A DNA stretch of 64,000 nt from Streptomyces griseoviridis (GCF_005222485.1 NZ_CP029078.1:868001-932000); one strand, 5' to 3'; shown: positions 8,148 to 16,871, counted from the stretch's first letter. The notes: generated from the letters alone by a model not told the origin. Numbers and translations: made by a program.

Positions 8148-9446
8148 CTACGGCGCGGACGCCGTCAGGTCGGCGCGCCTCGGCAGCGCGAACGCCTCCA
8201 GGTCGGCGCGGGTCAGGCCGGTGGCGCGGGCCACCTCGGCGATGTCGAGGGCCCCGCAGTCCAGGCCGCGCAGCAGATAACCGCTGAGCGCCTTGGCGGT
8301 GGCGGGCTCGTCCATGACGTCGCCGCCGGTCCGGTGGGCGTACCGGGTGAGCCGGGCCGCCGCCTGTTCGAAGCCCTCGCGGTAGAAGGCGAAGACGGCC
8401 GCGTACCGGGTCGGGAGGTGGCCGGGGTGCATGTCCCAGCCCTGGTAGTAGGCGCGGGCGAGGGCGCGGCGGGTGAGGCGGTGGTGCAGCCGCCAGGCGT
8501 CGTGGACCTTCGGGGTGGGTCCGACGGGCAGGACGTTGGTGGAGCCGTCGGAGAGCCGGACGCCGGTGCCCGCGGCGGCGACCTGCATGATGGCCTTGGC
8601 GTGGTCGGCGGCCGGGTGGTCGCTGGCCTGGTAGGCGGCGGAGACGCCGAGGCAGGCGCTGTAGTCGAAGGTGCCGTAGTGGAGTCCGGTGGCGCGGCCC
8701 TCGGCGGCCTGGATCATGCGGGCGACGGTGGCGGTGCCGTCGGTGGCCAGGATGGCCTGGCTGGTCTCGATCTGGATCTCGAAGCCGATCCGGCCCGGCG
8801 GGAGGCCGCGCGTCTTCTCGAAGCTCTCCAGGAGCCGGACCATGGCGGTGACCTGCTCGGGGTAGGTCACCTTGGGCAGGGTCAGGACGAGCCCGTCGGG
8901 CAGACCGCCGGCGTCGAGCAGGCCGGTGAGGAAGATGTCGAGGGTGCGGATGCCCCGGTCGCGCACCGGTGCCTCCATGCACTTCATGCGGATGCCCGTC
9001 CAGGGGGCGGCCGTCCCGTCGCGGTACGCCTCGGCGACGAGCCGGGCGGCGCGGGCGGCGGCGGCGTCCTCCTCGGCGTCGGGGCGGGTGCCGTAGCCGT
9101 CCTCGAAGTCGACGCGCAGATCCTCGATCGGCTCGCGTTCCAGTTTGGCCCGGACGCGGTCGTACACGGGTGCGGCGAGGGCGTCGTCGAGGCCGAGGAC
9201 GGCGGCGAGGGAGGCGGCGTCCGGGGCGTGCCGGTCGAGGGCGTCGAGGGCCTGGTCGCCCCAGGAGCGGACGGTGTCGGCGGCGAGGACGTCGGCGGGG
9301 ACGTACACGGTGTGGACGGGCTGACGGGTGCCGGGGTCGCCGGGGTAGCGGCGTTCGAGTTCGGCGTCGACCGGCGCGAGGGAGGCGCTGATCTCCTCGC
9401 TGACGGCGCCCGCGAGGCTCGTCGCCACCTTCTCCTGCTGACCCAT
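8148..9446 (-). CDS. DUF6986 / HpcH-HpaI aldolase-like enzyme
   Basis: 432-residue cytoplasmic protein with the TIM-barrel character of the HpcH/HpaI aldolase and citrate-lyase beta-subunit superfamily. IEDLRVDFEDGYG (about 108-120) contains the acidic metal site, LTLPKV and FEIQIETSQA are barrel strands, and GLHYGTFDYSACLG follows. Start ATG 9446 has GGAGGG seven bases upstream. In Streptomyces related aldolase-like genes occur near allantoin and glyoxylate genes; none is in this window, so that role is only inferred. A TTCCG-N5-CGGAA palindrome lies just upstream of the start. The C-terminal 60 residues are helical and poor in motifs. Confidence 0.75.
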   Translation of the reverse strand: MGQQEKVATSLAGAVSEEISASLAPVDAELERRYPGDPGTRQPVHTVYVPADVLAADTVRSWGDQALDALDRHAPDAASLAAVLGLDDALAAPVYDRVRAKLEREPIEDLRVDFEDGYGTRPDAEEDAAAARAARLVAEAYRDGTAAPWTGIRMKCMEAPVRDRGIRTLDIFLTGLLDAGGLPDGLVLTLPKVTYPEQVTAMVRLLESFEKTRGLPPGRIGFEIQIETSQAILATDGTATVARMIQAAEGRATGLHYGTFDYSACLGVSAAYQASDHPAADHAKAIMQVAAAGTGVRLSDGSTNVLPVGPTPKVHDAWRLHHRLTRRALARAYYQGWDMHPGHLPTRYAAVFAFYREGFEQAAARLTRYAHRTGGDVMDEPATAKALSGYLLRGLDCGALDIAEVARATGLTRADLEAFALPRRADLTASAP

Positions 9447-9463
9447 CCCACACCCTCCAGTTC

Positions 9464-9478
9464 TTCCGCTTTACGGAA
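9464..9478. promoter_or_regulatory. TTCCG-N5-CGGAA palindrome upstream of DUF6986
   Basis: Five-base perfect arms around CTTTA, 18 bases before the start codon of the aldolase-like gene. IclR-family repressors of purine/allantoin genes use sites of this general form, but the match is my recollection and the regulator is not in the window. Confidence 0.4.
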
Positions 9479-9545
9479 TCAATTATCCGCAGAGCGAAGT
9501 TATCTGTGTCTCTTCCCGCGGGTCAACACCCGCCGCCCCGACAGA

Positions 9546-9584
9546 CCGAGGCCCCCGTGACCACGGGGGTCACGAGGGCCTCGG
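9546..9584 (-). terminator. Hairpin terminator after etfA
   Basis: CCGAGGCCC and CGTGACC on the left pair with GGTCACG and GGGCCTCGG on the right (16 pairs with a one-base bulge). Starts 15 bases past the etfA stop on the minus strand. Confidence 0.8.
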
Positions 9585-9599
9585 GCCGAGCGGCGGGGA

Positions 9600-10562
9600 T
9601 CAGCCCTTGCGGGCCTTGATCTCCTCGGTCAGCTGCGGCACCACGTCGAAGAGGTCGCCGACGACGCCGTAGTCGACCAGGTCGAAGATCGGGGCCTCGG
9701 CGTCCTTGTTCACGGCCACGATCGTCTTCGAGGTCTGCATGCCGGCCCGGTGCTGGATCGCGCCCGAGATGCCGTTGGCGATGTAGAGCTGCGGCGACAC
9801 CGACTTGCCGGTCTGGCCGACCTGGTTGGTGTGCGGGTACCAGCCGGCGTCCACCGCGGCGCGCGAGGCGCCCACGGCCGCGCCGAGGGAGTCGGCCAGG
9901 GCCTCGATGATCGCGAAGTTGTCGGCGCCGTTGACGCCGCGGCCACCGGAGACGACGATCGCGGCCTCGGTCAGCTCCGGGCGGCCCGTCGACTCGCGCG
10001 GGGTGCGGCCGGTGACCTTGGTGCCGGTCGCCTGCGCGGAGAACGTCACGGACAGGGCCTCGACGGCGCCGGCCGCCGGGGCGGCCTCGACGGCGGCGCT
10101 GTTCGGCTTGACGGTGACGACCGGAGTGCCCTGGGAGACACGGGACTTGGTGGTGTAGGACGCGGCGAACACCGACTGGGTGACGACGGGTCCTTCGGCG
10201 CCGGCCTCCAGGTCGACGGCGTCGGTGATGATGCCGGAGCCGATGCGCAGCGCGAGGCGGGCGGCGACCTCCTTGGCCTCGGCGGAGGACGGCACCAGGA
10301 CGGCGGCCGGGGAGACGGCCTCGTAGGCGGCCTGGAGGGCGTCGACCTTCGGGACGACCAGGTAGTCGGCGTACTCGGCGGCGTCGTCGGTCAGCACCTT
10401 GACGGCGCCGTGCTCGGCGAGGACCGCGGCGGTGTCGGCGGCGCCCGCGCCCAGCGCGACGGCGACGGGCTCGCCGATCCGGCGGGCCAGCGTCAGCAGT
10501 TCGAGGGTGGGCTTGCGGACGGCACCGTCCACGTGGTCGACGTAGACGAGAACTTCAGCCAT
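9600..10562 (-). CDS. etfA: Electron transfer flavoprotein, alpha subunit
   Basis: Alpha subunit of the FAD-containing electron transfer flavoprotein, which collects electrons from acyl-CoA dehydrogenases and passes them to the quinone pool through ETF:quinone oxidoreductase. 320 residues, full length. The N-terminal alpha/beta domain covers 1-185; the C-terminal FAD domain carries [14 protein letters not shown] (about 203-216), [23 protein letters not shown] and [17 protein letters not shown], the standard family signature. ATG 10562 is preceded by AGGAG. It lies 51 bases downstream of etfB in the usual order and ends at a hairpin, so the pair is one transcript. Confidence 0.97.
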   Translation of the reverse strand: MAEVLVYVDHVDGAVRKPTLELLTLARRIGEPVAVALGAGAADTAAVLAEHGAVKVLTDDAAEYADYLVVPKVDALQAAYEAVSPAAVLVPSSAEAKEVAARLALRIGSGIITDAVDLEAGAEGPVVTQSVFAASYTTKSRVSQGTPVVTVKPNSAAVEAAPAAGAVEALSVTFSAQATGTKVTGRTPRESTGRPELTEAAIVVSGGRGVNGADNFAIIEALADSLGAAVGASRAAVDAGWYPHTNQVGQTGKSVSPQLYIANGISGAIQHRAGMQTSKTIVAVNKDAEAPIFDLVDYGVVGDLFDVVPQLTEEIKARKG

Positions 10563-10613
10563 GGGATTGCTCTCCTGCGGAACGAGGGTGAGGGGCGGTG
10601 GGCGGGGGCGGGC

Positions 10614-11402
10614 TCAGACGAACTTCTGGCCCGCGAGGAACTCGGCGAGCTGCTTGCCGCCCTCGCCCTCGTCCTTGACGATCGTGCCCGCGGTGCGGGC
10701 CGGGCGCTCGTCCGCCGTGTCGACCTTGGTCCAGGAGCCGTCGAGGCCGACCTCGTCGGCGTCGATCTCCAGGTCCGAGAGGTCCCACGCCTGGACCGGC
10801 TTCTTCTTCGCCGCCATGATCCCCTTGAAGGAGGGGTAACGGGCCTCGCCCGACTGGTCGGTGACCGACACGACGGCGGGCAGCGCGGCCTCCAGCTGCT
10901 CGGAGGCGGCGTCGCCGTCGCGGCGGCCCTTGACCGTGCCGTTCTCGACGGAGACCTCGGACAGCAGGGTGACCTGCGGGACGCCGAGGCGCTCGGCGAG
11001 CAGCGCGGGGACGACGCCCGCGGTGCCGTCGGTGGAGGCCATGCCGGAGATCACCAGGTCGTAGCCGGCCTTCTCGATCGCCTTGGCGAGCACCAGCGAG
11101 GTGCCGATGACGTCGGTGCCGTGGAGGTCGTCGTCCTCGACGTGGACCGCCTTGTCGGCGCCCATGGAGAGCGCCTTGCGCAGGGCGTCCTTGGCGTCCT
11201 CGGGGCCGACCGTCAGGACGGTGACCTCGACGTCGTCGTCGGAGTTCTCCGAGATCTGGAGGGCCTGCTCCACCGCGTACTCGTCCAGCTCGGAGAGCAG
11301 ACCGTCCACGTCGTCCCGGTCCACGGTCAGGTCATCGGCGAAGTGCCGGTCGCCAGTGGCGTCGGGCACGTACTTCACAGTGACAACGATCCTCAAGCTC
11401 AC
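10614..11402 (-). CDS. etfB: Electron transfer flavoprotein, beta subunit
   Basis: Beta subunit of electron transfer flavoprotein, 262 residues, binding the structural AMP. Recognisable features are the N-terminal IVVTVKYVPDA, the YAVEQALQI segment, VLTVGPEDAKDALRKALSMGADKAVHV, and the recognition-loop region around LVISGMASTDGTAGVVPALLAERLG that docks with acyl-CoA dehydrogenases. GTG start at 11402 with AGGAGAG upstream. First gene of the etfB-etfA unit. It would serve acyl-CoA dehydrogenases elsewhere in the genome; the AidB-like enzyme at 37 kb belongs to that superfamily but is not known to need ETF. Confidence 0.97.
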   Translation of the reverse strand: MSLRIVVTVKYVPDATGDRHFADDLTVDRDDVDGLLSELDEYAVEQALQISENSDDDVEVTVLTVGPEDAKDALRKALSMGADKAVHVEDDDLHGTDVIGTSLVLAKAIEKAGYDLVISGMASTDGTAGVVPALLAERLGVPQVTLLSEVSVENGTVKGRRDGDAASEQLEAALPAVVSVTDQSGEARYPSFKGIMAAKKKPVQAWDLSDLEIDADEVGLDGSWTKVDTADERPARTAGTIVKDEGEGGKQLAEFLAGQKFV

Positions 11403-11605
11403 GCCGGCTCTCCTACTGCATCGTCATTTTCGGCTGCCTCTTGAAGGCAGCATAGGTGCCTCAAGCGGCCCGTCCCGGTCGGGGCGACCTGTGCTCCGAC
11501 CGCAATATTACTCGTCAGTACACCCAGTTCGTTCCCGCTGAGCAAGCGCTTTGAACTGTGACCTTTGCAACGCAGCGTAATCGGAACTCGACCGGTGTGC
11601 AGCAC

Positions 11606-11627
11606 CGGGGACGGGTCACCCGTACCG
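11606..11627 (-). terminator. Short hairpin after flavin reductase
   Basis: ACGGGT and ACCCGT pair perfectly around a single base, with CCGG/CCGG outer arms after a small mismatch. Ends five bases from the stop of the flavin reductase on the minus strand. Confidence 0.45.
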
Positions 11628-11631
11628 GCTG

Positions 11632-12141
11632 TCAGTCGCGCAGGCCGTGGAAGCCGCCCTGGTGGTACAGGAGCGGACGGCCGGGGCCCGTGGCGTCGCC
11701 CGCCAGCACCTGGGCCAGCACGATGCGGTGGTCCCCGGCCGGCACCCGCGCGACGATCCGGCACGCCAGCCAGGCCCGCACGCCGGCCAGCACCGGTACG
11801 CCCTCGGGGCCCTCGTGCCAGCGGGTGGGCGCGCCGAAGCGGTCGGCGCCGCTGCGCGCGAAGGTGGCCGCCAGTTCGCTCTGGTGTTCGCCGAGCAGGT
11901 GCACGGCTATGTGGTCGGTGTCGGCGACCGCGGGCCAGCTGGAGGCGCCGGTACCGATCCCGAAGGAGAGCATGGGGGGTTCGGCGGAGACGGAGGTGAG
12001 GGAGGTGGCGGTGAAACCGACCGGACCCGAGCCGCCGCGCGCGGTGATCACGGCGACCCCCGCCGCGTGCCGCCGGAAGACGGAGCGCAGCAGGTCGGGC
12101 GAGGCGAGCTGAACGGTCTCGAGGTCGGGGGATGCCGTCAT
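11632..12141 (-). CDS. Flavin reductase (FMN-binding) family protein
   Basis: 169-residue split-barrel flavoprotein of the flavin reductase / HpaC-like family, which reduces FMN or FAD with NAD(P)H and often supplies reduced flavin to a partner monooxygenase. LRSVFRRHAAGVAVITA (about 18-34) and the GFTATSLTSVSAEPPMLSF stretch (42-60) are the flavin-binding region; GDHRIVLAQVLAG near the end holds the conserved GDH. Start ATG 12141, with GGAAGGAC upstream. No monooxygenase partner is adjacent: the next gene upstream on this strand is a thioredoxin more than 200 bases away, so the partner is unknown. Confidence 0.85.
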   Translation of the reverse strand: MTASPDLETVQLASPDLLRSVFRRHAAGVAVITARGGSGPVGFTATSLTSVSAEPPMLSFGIGTGASSWPAVADTDHIAVHLLGEHQSELAATFARSGADRFGAPTRWHEGPEGVPVLAGVRAWLACRIVARVPAGDHRIVLAQVLAGDATGPGRPLLYHQGGFHGLRD

Positions 12142-12349
12142 GGAGCTGTCCTTCCGCGAAGGGGTGCGTACCGGGCCGTGGTCGCTCAGTGGCCCGGACA
12201 GCGCGCGCTCGCGGTGCGCCCGAGGTCGACGTGCGTCCGCCCGTGCAGCAGGAGTTCCGGTGGCATACGGTCAGGTTGACGATAGGTGGCAGGTGCAGTC
12301 AAGTGCGTCCCGGCATCCGGGAGACGGCCCGCCACGGCGCCCGGAGACG

Positions 12350-12763
12350 TCACACCGCCTCCCCCAGCGCGGCGATGACATCGGCCCGGCGCGGCTGCCC
12401 GGTGGCGCGGCGGACCACCCGGCCGTCGGCGTCGAGGACCAGGACCGTCGGCGTCTTGAGGATGCCGAGGGCGCGAACGAGGTCGAGGTGGTCCTCGGCG
12501 TCGATCTCGACGTGCGTCACCCCCGGGACCATGCCGGCCACCTCGCCCAGGACCCGCCGGGTCGCCCGGCAGGGGGCGCAGAAGGCGCTGGAGAACTGCA
12601 CCAGCGTGGCCCGCTCGCCCAGCGCCTCGCCCAACTCGGCGGCGCCCAGCCGTTTTCCCTCGTCCCGTCCGCGCACCCGCACCCTCCCGCTCCGTCGTCG
12701 CCACACGGCTCCGCCCGCGCCCGCCAGCGCGAGCACCGCCAGGCACACCCACAGTCCTGTCAC
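12350..12763 (-). CDS. Membrane-anchored thioredoxin-like protein
   Basis: 137 residues: one N-terminal transmembrane segment (3-20), a basic stretch (RRRSGRVRVRGRDEGKR, 22-38) and a thioredoxin domain. The redox site is CAPC at 62-65 with the cis-proline at KTPT near 103. The anchor can be oriented either way; the positive residues right after it would by the positive-inside rule put the thioredoxin domain in the cytoplasm. It faces a DUF4395 gene 75 bases away; in actinobacteria thioredoxin-like and DUF4395 proteins are found together, suggesting a shared thiol-redox role. The exact electron donor is unknown. Confidence 0.85.
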   Translation of the reverse strand: MTGLWVCLAVLALAGAGGAVWRRRSGRVRVRGRDEGKRLGAAELGEALGERATLVQFSSAFCAPCRATRRVLGEVAGMVPGVTHVEIDAEDHLDLVRALGILKTPTVLVLDADGRVVRRATGQPRRADVIAALGEAV

Positions 12764-12838
12764 ACCGGTCCCCAGCGTTCACGAGACCGCAAAGATTCCC
12801 GGTCCCGCGCATCCTTTCGGATGCGGAATGCTTGATCC

Positions 12839-13255
12839 ATGGACATCGATGTACGAGGCCCCCGGTTCGGCGCGGCCGTGACGACCGTCGTCCTGGCGGC
12901 CGTGCTGATCACCGGCAGCGCCTGGCTGCTGGCCTGGCAGACCCTGGCGTTCGCGCTGGGCGCGGCAGGCGGGGTGGCCCGCTCGCCGTACGGGGTGCTG
13001 TTCCGCGCCGCGATACGGCCGAGGCTCGGGCCGCCGCGCGCGTTCGAGCCGCCCGAGCCGCCGCGGTTCGCCCAGGCCGTCGGGCTCGGCTTCGCGCTGC
13101 TCGGTCTGATCGGGTACGCGGTGGGTCCTGAGTGGCTCGGGACGGCGGCCACCGGGCTCGCCCTCGCGGCGGCCTTCCTGAACTCCGCGTTCGGCTTCTG
13201 CCTGGGGTGCGAGATGTATCTGCTGCTGCGCCGGGCGACCGCGGGAGCGGGGTAA
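12839..13255 (+). CDS. DUF4395 membrane protein
   Basis: 138-residue integral membrane protein with hydrophobic segments at about 12-47 (one or two helices), 80-98 and 101-120, ending in the family's C-terminal CLGCE motif (Cys121, Cys124) placed at the membrane edge. The cysteine pair at the end of a membrane helix suggests thiol-disulfide or metal chemistry. Function is not established for the family. Divergent from the membrane thioredoxin with a short shared promoter region, which supports a joint redox function. The ribosome-binding site before ATG 12839 is weak, so expression may start at or close to the start codon. Confidence 0.85.
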   Translation: MDIDVRGPRFGAAVTTVVLAAVLITGSAWLLAWQTLAFALGAAGGVARSPYGVLFRAAIRPRLGPPRAFEPPEPPRFAQAVGLGFALLGLIGYAVGPEWLGTAATGLALAAAFLNSAFGFCLGCEMYLLLRRATAGAG

Positions 13256-13458
13256 AGAGGCTGGTGGAGAAGGATCAGGGGCATATCGGCGACCCGAGGG
13301 CGCGGACGTGACGAGGATCTCGTGACCGGTGGGCACTTGGACTGGCTACCCGGACGTTCTTCGGGCACGATCTGCGAGATGCCGTAAACCTACGGCTCCG
13401 TAACTTCCCGCCGGGAGCTCCCCTTTCCCGGGCTGAGCACGAAGGGCCCACCCCGTCC

Positions 13459-14187
13459 ATGGCAGAGCTTGTCTACCGTCCCGTCATCGGATTCGCCCGC
13501 ACGTTGTTCAAGACGTGGGACCTGAAGATCGACTGCCAGGGATCGGAGAACATTCCGCGCTCGGGCGGCGCCGTGCTGGTGAGCAATCACATCAGCTACC
13601 TGGACTTCATCTTCAGCGGCCTGGCGGCGCTCCCGCAGAAACGTCTCGTTCGCTTCATGGCGAAGGAGTCCGTCTTCCGGCACCGTATCTCGGGCCCGCT
13701 GATGCGCGGGATGAAGCACATCCCGGTCGACCGCGACCAGGGTGAGGCCGCCTACGCGCACGCGCTGGCCTCGCTGCGTTCGGGCGAGATCGTCGGGGTG
13801 TTCCCCGAGGCGACGATCTCGCCGTCGTTCACCCTCAAGAGCTTCAAGTCGGGTGCCGCGCGGCTGGCCCAGGAGGCGGGCGTGCCGCTGGTCCCGATGG
13901 CCGTGTGGGGGACGCAGCGGCTGTGGACCAAGGGCCACCCGCGCAACTTCAAGCGCAGCCACACCCCGATCACCATCCGGGTCGGGGAGGCGATCGAGGC
14001 GTCCAAGGACAAGTACGCGGGTGCCCTCACCCGGCAGGTGCGCGAGCGGGTGCAGGAGCTGCTCGAGGCCGCGCAGCGCGCCTATCCGGTCCGCCCGAAG
14101 GACGCGAACGACACCTGGTGGATGCCGGCCCACCTCGGCGGCACCGCGCCCACCCCGGAAGAGGTGCGGGCGGCCGAGGCACGCTGA
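13459..14187 (+). CDS. 1-acyl-sn-glycerol-3-phosphate acyltransferase (PlsC-like)
   Basis: Membrane-associated acyltransferase of phospholipid synthesis that acylates lysophosphatidic acid to phosphatidic acid, 242 residues. Motif I is NHISYLD (43-49, the HX4D catalytic pair), motif II lies near GMKHIPVDRD (84-93), motif III is FPEAT (115-119), and motif IV is VPLVPMAVWG. The C-terminal 60 residues are a variable charged extension with WWMPAHLGG. Streptomyces carry several such genes, so this may be a paralogue with its own lipid preference rather than the main enzyme. The ribosome-binding site is poor (AAGGG about 14 bases before ATG 13459). Single gene followed by a hairpin. Confidence 0.9.
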   Translation: MAELVYRPVIGFARTLFKTWDLKIDCQGSENIPRSGGAVLVSNHISYLDFIFSGLAALPQKRLVRFMAKESVFRHRISGPLMRGMKHIPVDRDQGEAAYAHALASLRSGEIVGVFPEATISPSFTLKSFKSGAARLAQEAGVPLVPMAVWGTQRLWTKGHPRNFKRSHTPITIRVGEAIEASKDKYAGALTRQVRERVQELLEAAQRAYPVRPKDANDTWWMPAHLGGTAPTPEEVRAAEAR

Positions 14188-14210
14188 CCCGGCCCACCCG
14201 GCAGGAATCA

Positions 14211-14250
14211 CAGCCCCGGCGCACGCGGCTCGACGCGCGCACCGGGGCTG
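14211..14250 (+). terminator. Hairpin terminator after PlsC
   Basis: CAGCCCCGG (14211-14219) pairs with CCGGGGCTG (14242-14250). It begins 23 bases after the PlsC stop. Confidence 0.65.
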
Positions 14251-14356
14251 CACTGCGCCAGGAGCGCGGCCCGTTCGGCGCCCGCCGCCGCGATGTCGGC
14301 GACCGGCGTCGCGGCGGCCCCTCCGACGGGAGCTTCCGGACCAGGCGTCGAGGAGG

Positions 14357-14386
14357 ACCGCGCTCTCCTCGGTGTCAGAGCGCGGT
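14357..14386 (-). terminator. Hairpin overlapping the stop of the transglutaminase-like gene
   Basis: ACCGCGCTCT and AGAGCGCGGT form a perfect ten-pair stem with a ten-base loop; the stop codon at 14375-14377 lies at its loop edge. It would end the four-gene minus-strand unit that begins at 18364. Confidence 0.6.
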
Positions 14387-14968
14387 CGGGAGGGTCGCCC
14401 ACAGGTGCGGCCGGTCGGGCGCCGCCTTGAGCGCGCCGAGCACGGCCGGGTGCGGCGCGGCGTACAGGTCCGGGTGGTCCACCTCGCCGCGCTCCGGGTC
14501 CGGGACCCAGGCGAGGTGTTCGCCGTCGAGGGAGAACCGCGCGGCCACGCCCGGCTTGTTGCCGCGCGGGTCCTGGCGGTGCCAGGCGCCGTGGAAGCGG
14601 ACGGCGACCAGGCCGTGGACGACGTGGCACTGGCCGTCGTCGTGGCGGAGCCGTTGGTAGCAGAGCGCGGTGGGGATGTCCTCGGCGCGCAGCAGGGCGG
14701 CGAGGGCGTGTGCCTTGGCGTGGCAGATGCCGGTGCCGAGGGCCAGCACGTCGGAGGCGCGCCAGGTGACGCGGAGGTCGCCGGAGTCCTGGGAGTGCGG
14801 GACGGTGTCGCGGACGAACTCGTAGGCGGCCTGTGCATAGGCATACGAGTCGGTGACGTCGGCGGCCAGCCGGAGCGCGGTCCGTCTGACCACCGGATGG
14901 TGGTGGTCGATGGCCTCGTCAGCGGCCAGATAGGCGGACAGGTCGGGGGTTCTCTGGATCAGCTCCAT
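14375..14968 (-). CDS. Transglutaminase-like (papain-fold) protein
   Basis: 197-residue cytoplasmic protein with the transglutaminase-like cysteine protease fold. The expected triad is visible: Cys82 in ALGTGICHAKAHAL, His118 in CHVVHGLVAV and Asp133 in WHRQDPRGN. Bacterial members of this group are usually proteases or amidases, less often true cross-linkers. ATG 14968 is chosen because an upstream ATG adds only a weak nine-residue extension. The gene starts 23 bases after the stop of the threonine-aldolase-like gene and ends in a hairpin, so it is probably the fourth gene of the DUF6421-SDR-aldolase unit. Its substrate there is unknown. Confidence 0.8.
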   Translation of the reverse strand: MELIQRTPDLSAYLAADEAIDHHHPVVRRTALRLAADVTDSYAYAQAAYEFVRDTVPHSQDSGDLRVTWRASDVLALGTGICHAKAHALAALLRAEDIPTALCYQRLRHDDGQCHVVHGLVAVRFHGAWHRQDPRGNKPGVAARFSLDGEHLAWVPDPERGEVDHPDLYAAPHPAVLGALKAAPDRPHLWATLPTAL

Positions 14969-14991
14969 GCCCGCAGAGCATAGGAAAGCGA

Positions 14992-16128
14992 TCACCCGAG
15001 CGTCAATGACTTTTCAGGTGACCGCATACCTATGCACGACGGTCCGCCGGTGGTCCGCCAGCGGGCCATCTCCTCCTTGACCGACGCCACGAACGCGTCG
15101 ACGTCGTCCTCGGCGGTGTCGAACGCGCACATCCAGCGCACCACGCCCGCCGTCTCGTCCCAGAAGTAGAAGCGGAACCGCTTCTGCAGGCGCAGGCTCA
15201 CCTCGTGCGGGAGCCTGGCGAAGACGCCGTTGGCCTGGACCGGGTAGAGGATCTCGACGCCGTCCACGGCGCGGACGCCCTCGGCGAGCCGCTGGGCCAT
15301 CTCGTTGGCGTGCCGGGCGTTGCGCAGCCAGAGGTCCTTGGCGAGCAGGGCCTCCAACTGCACCGAGACGAAACGCATCTTGGAGGCGAGCTGCATGGAC
15401 AGCTTGCGCAGATGCTTCATGTGGCGGACCGCGTCCGGGTCGATCACCACGACCGCCTCACCGAAGACCGCGCCGTTCTTGGTGCCGCCGAGGGAGAGCA
15501 GGTCGACGCCGACGGCGTTGGTGAACGTCCGCATCGGGACGTCGAGGGAGGCGGCGGCGTTGGCGATCCGGGAGCCGTCCAGGTGGACGCGCATGCCGAG
15601 GGCGTGGGCGTGGTCGCAGAGGGCGCGGATCTCGTCCGGCGTGTAGAGGGTGCCGAGTTCGGTGCTCTGGGTGATCGAGACGACCTGCGGCATCGCCCGG
15701 TGCTCGTCGTCGAAACCCCAGGCCTGCTGGTCGATCAGCTCGGGGGTGAGCTTGCCGTCCGGGGTGGGCACGGTGAGCAGTTTGAGGCCGCCCATGCGCT
15801 CGGGGGCGCCGCCCTCGTCGACATGGATGTGGGCGCTGTCCGCGCAGATCACCGCGCCCCAGCGGTCGGTGACCGCCTGGAGCGCGACGACGTTGGCGCC
15901 GGTGCCGTTGAAGACCGGGAAGGCCTCGGCGGTGGCGCCGAAGTGGCTGCGGATCACGCCCTGGAGGTGCTCGGTGTAGTCGTCCTCGCCGTAGGCGACC
16001 TGGTGGCCGCCGTTGGCGAGGGCGAGCGCGGCGAGGATCTCCGGGTGCGCTCCCGCGTAGTTGTCGCTGGCGAAGCCGCGGACCTCGGGGTCGTGGTGGC
16101 GACGGGCGTCGGTCCTGGGCGGGTTCAC
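14992..16128 (-). CDS. Low-specificity threonine-aldolase-like PLP enzyme
   Basis: Fold-type I pyridoxal-phosphate enzyme of the beta-eliminating lyase / threonine aldolase family, 378 residues. SDNYAGAHPEI opens the domain, HLDGSR holds the PLP-ring Asp184, and the Schiff-base lysine is Lys217 in LSLGGTKNGA. Such enzymes split L-threonine or other beta-hydroxy amino acids into glycine plus an aldehyde, or run in reverse. The GTG start overlaps the TGA of the upstream SDR gene in GTGA, showing translational coupling. Because it sits in a conserved-looking unit with DUF6421 and an SDR, it may act on a special beta-hydroxy amino acid rather than bulk threonine; this is inference. Confidence 0.88.
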   Translation of the reverse strand: MNPPRTDARRHHDPEVRGFASDNYAGAHPEILAALALANGGHQVAYGEDDYTEHLQGVIRSHFGATAEAFPVFNGTGANVVALQAVTDRWGAVICADSAHIHVDEGGAPERMGGLKLLTVPTPDGKLTPELIDQQAWGFDDEHRAMPQVVSITQSTELGTLYTPDEIRALCDHAHALGMRVHLDGSRIANAAASLDVPMRTFTNAVGVDLLSLGGTKNGAVFGEAVVVIDPDAVRHMKHLRKLSMQLASKMRFVSVQLEALLAKDLWLRNARHANEMAQRLAEGVRAVDGVEILYPVQANGVFARLPHEVSLRLQKRFRFYFWDETAGVVRWMCAFDTAEDDVDAFVASVKEEMARWRTTGGPSCIGMRSPEKSLTLG

Positions 16129-16871
16129 GGCCGGTCGGTCAGCCACAGACGGTTTCCGTTCACTTCGGCGGCGGGCTTGTCCCAGACGTCGACGATGGCC
16201 TCGGCGAGGTCCTTGACGTCGGTGAAGCCGGAGAACTTGGCGTTCGGGCGGTCGGCGCGCATCGCGTCGTGCACCAGCGCCTTCACCACCAGGATGGTCG
16301 CGGCGGAGGTGGGCCCCTCGTCGCCGCCCGCCTTGCGGAAGAAGTCGCCCATGGCGAGCGTCCACGCCTCGGCGGCGGCCTTGGCGGCCGCGTAGGCGGC
16401 GTTGCCCGCGGTGGGCTTGCTGGCGCCTGCGGCGCTGATCAGGACGTACCGGCCGCGGTCGCTGCGCTGGAGCGCCTCGTGGAAGGCGAGGGAGGTGTGC
16501 TGCACGGTGCGGATGAGCAGCAGTTCGAGGAAGTCCCAGTCGTCCAGGACGGTCTTGGTGAACGTCTCGCTGCCGCGCCAGCCGCCGACGAGGTGCACCA
16601 GGCCGTCGACGCTGCCGAACTCCTCGGCGATGTGCGCGGCCCACTCCCGGGTGGAGCCCAGGTCGAGCAGGTCGACGGGTTCTCCGATGACGTTGGCGCC
16701 GCCGCCCGCGTACCGGGCCGCGTCGACGGCCTCGGCGAGCCGCTCCGGGTCGTTGTCGGCGGCGACGACCGTCGCGCCCGCCTCCGCGAGCCGGACCAGT
16801 GTCGCCCGGCCCGCGGCTCCGCCCGCGCCGGCCACCGCGATCACCGCACCGCTGAGAGCCCCGTTCCCCAT
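16125..16871 (-). CDS. Short-chain dehydrogenase/reductase
   Basis: NAD(P)-dependent SDR oxidoreductase of 248 residues from ATG 16871. The cofactor loop is AGAGGAAGRA (14-23), Asp39 in AADN suggests NAD preference, the catalytic Ser147, Tyr160 and Lys164 appear in ISAAGA and YAAAK. ATG 16871 is chosen because AGGAGGCGAGGAAC lies directly upstream. A GTG at 16970 overlapping the stop of the DUF6421 gene is also in frame and would add 33 low-complexity residues, so an extended form cannot be excluded. Middle gene of a coupled minus-strand unit between DUF6421 and the PLP enzyme; substrate unknown. Confidence 0.88.
   Translation of the reverse strand: MGNGALSGAVIAVAGAGGAAGRATLVRLAEAGATVVAADNDPERLAEAVDAARYAGGGANVIGEPVDLLDLGSTREWAAHIAEEFGSVDGLVHLVGGWRGSETFTKTVLDDWDFLELLLIRTVQHTSLAFHEALQRSDRGRYVLISAAGASKPTAGNAAYAAAKAAAEAWTLAMGDFFRKAGGDEGPTSAATILVVKALVHDAMRADRPNAKFSGFTDVKDLAEAIVDVWDKPAAEVNGNRLWLTDRP

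Noticed and set aside
11544..11551. AAGCGCTT palindrome upstream of etfB
   Set aside because: Only the eight-base core matches LacI-type sites; flanks are unlike the other sites and it is about 140 bases from the gene, so chance is likely.
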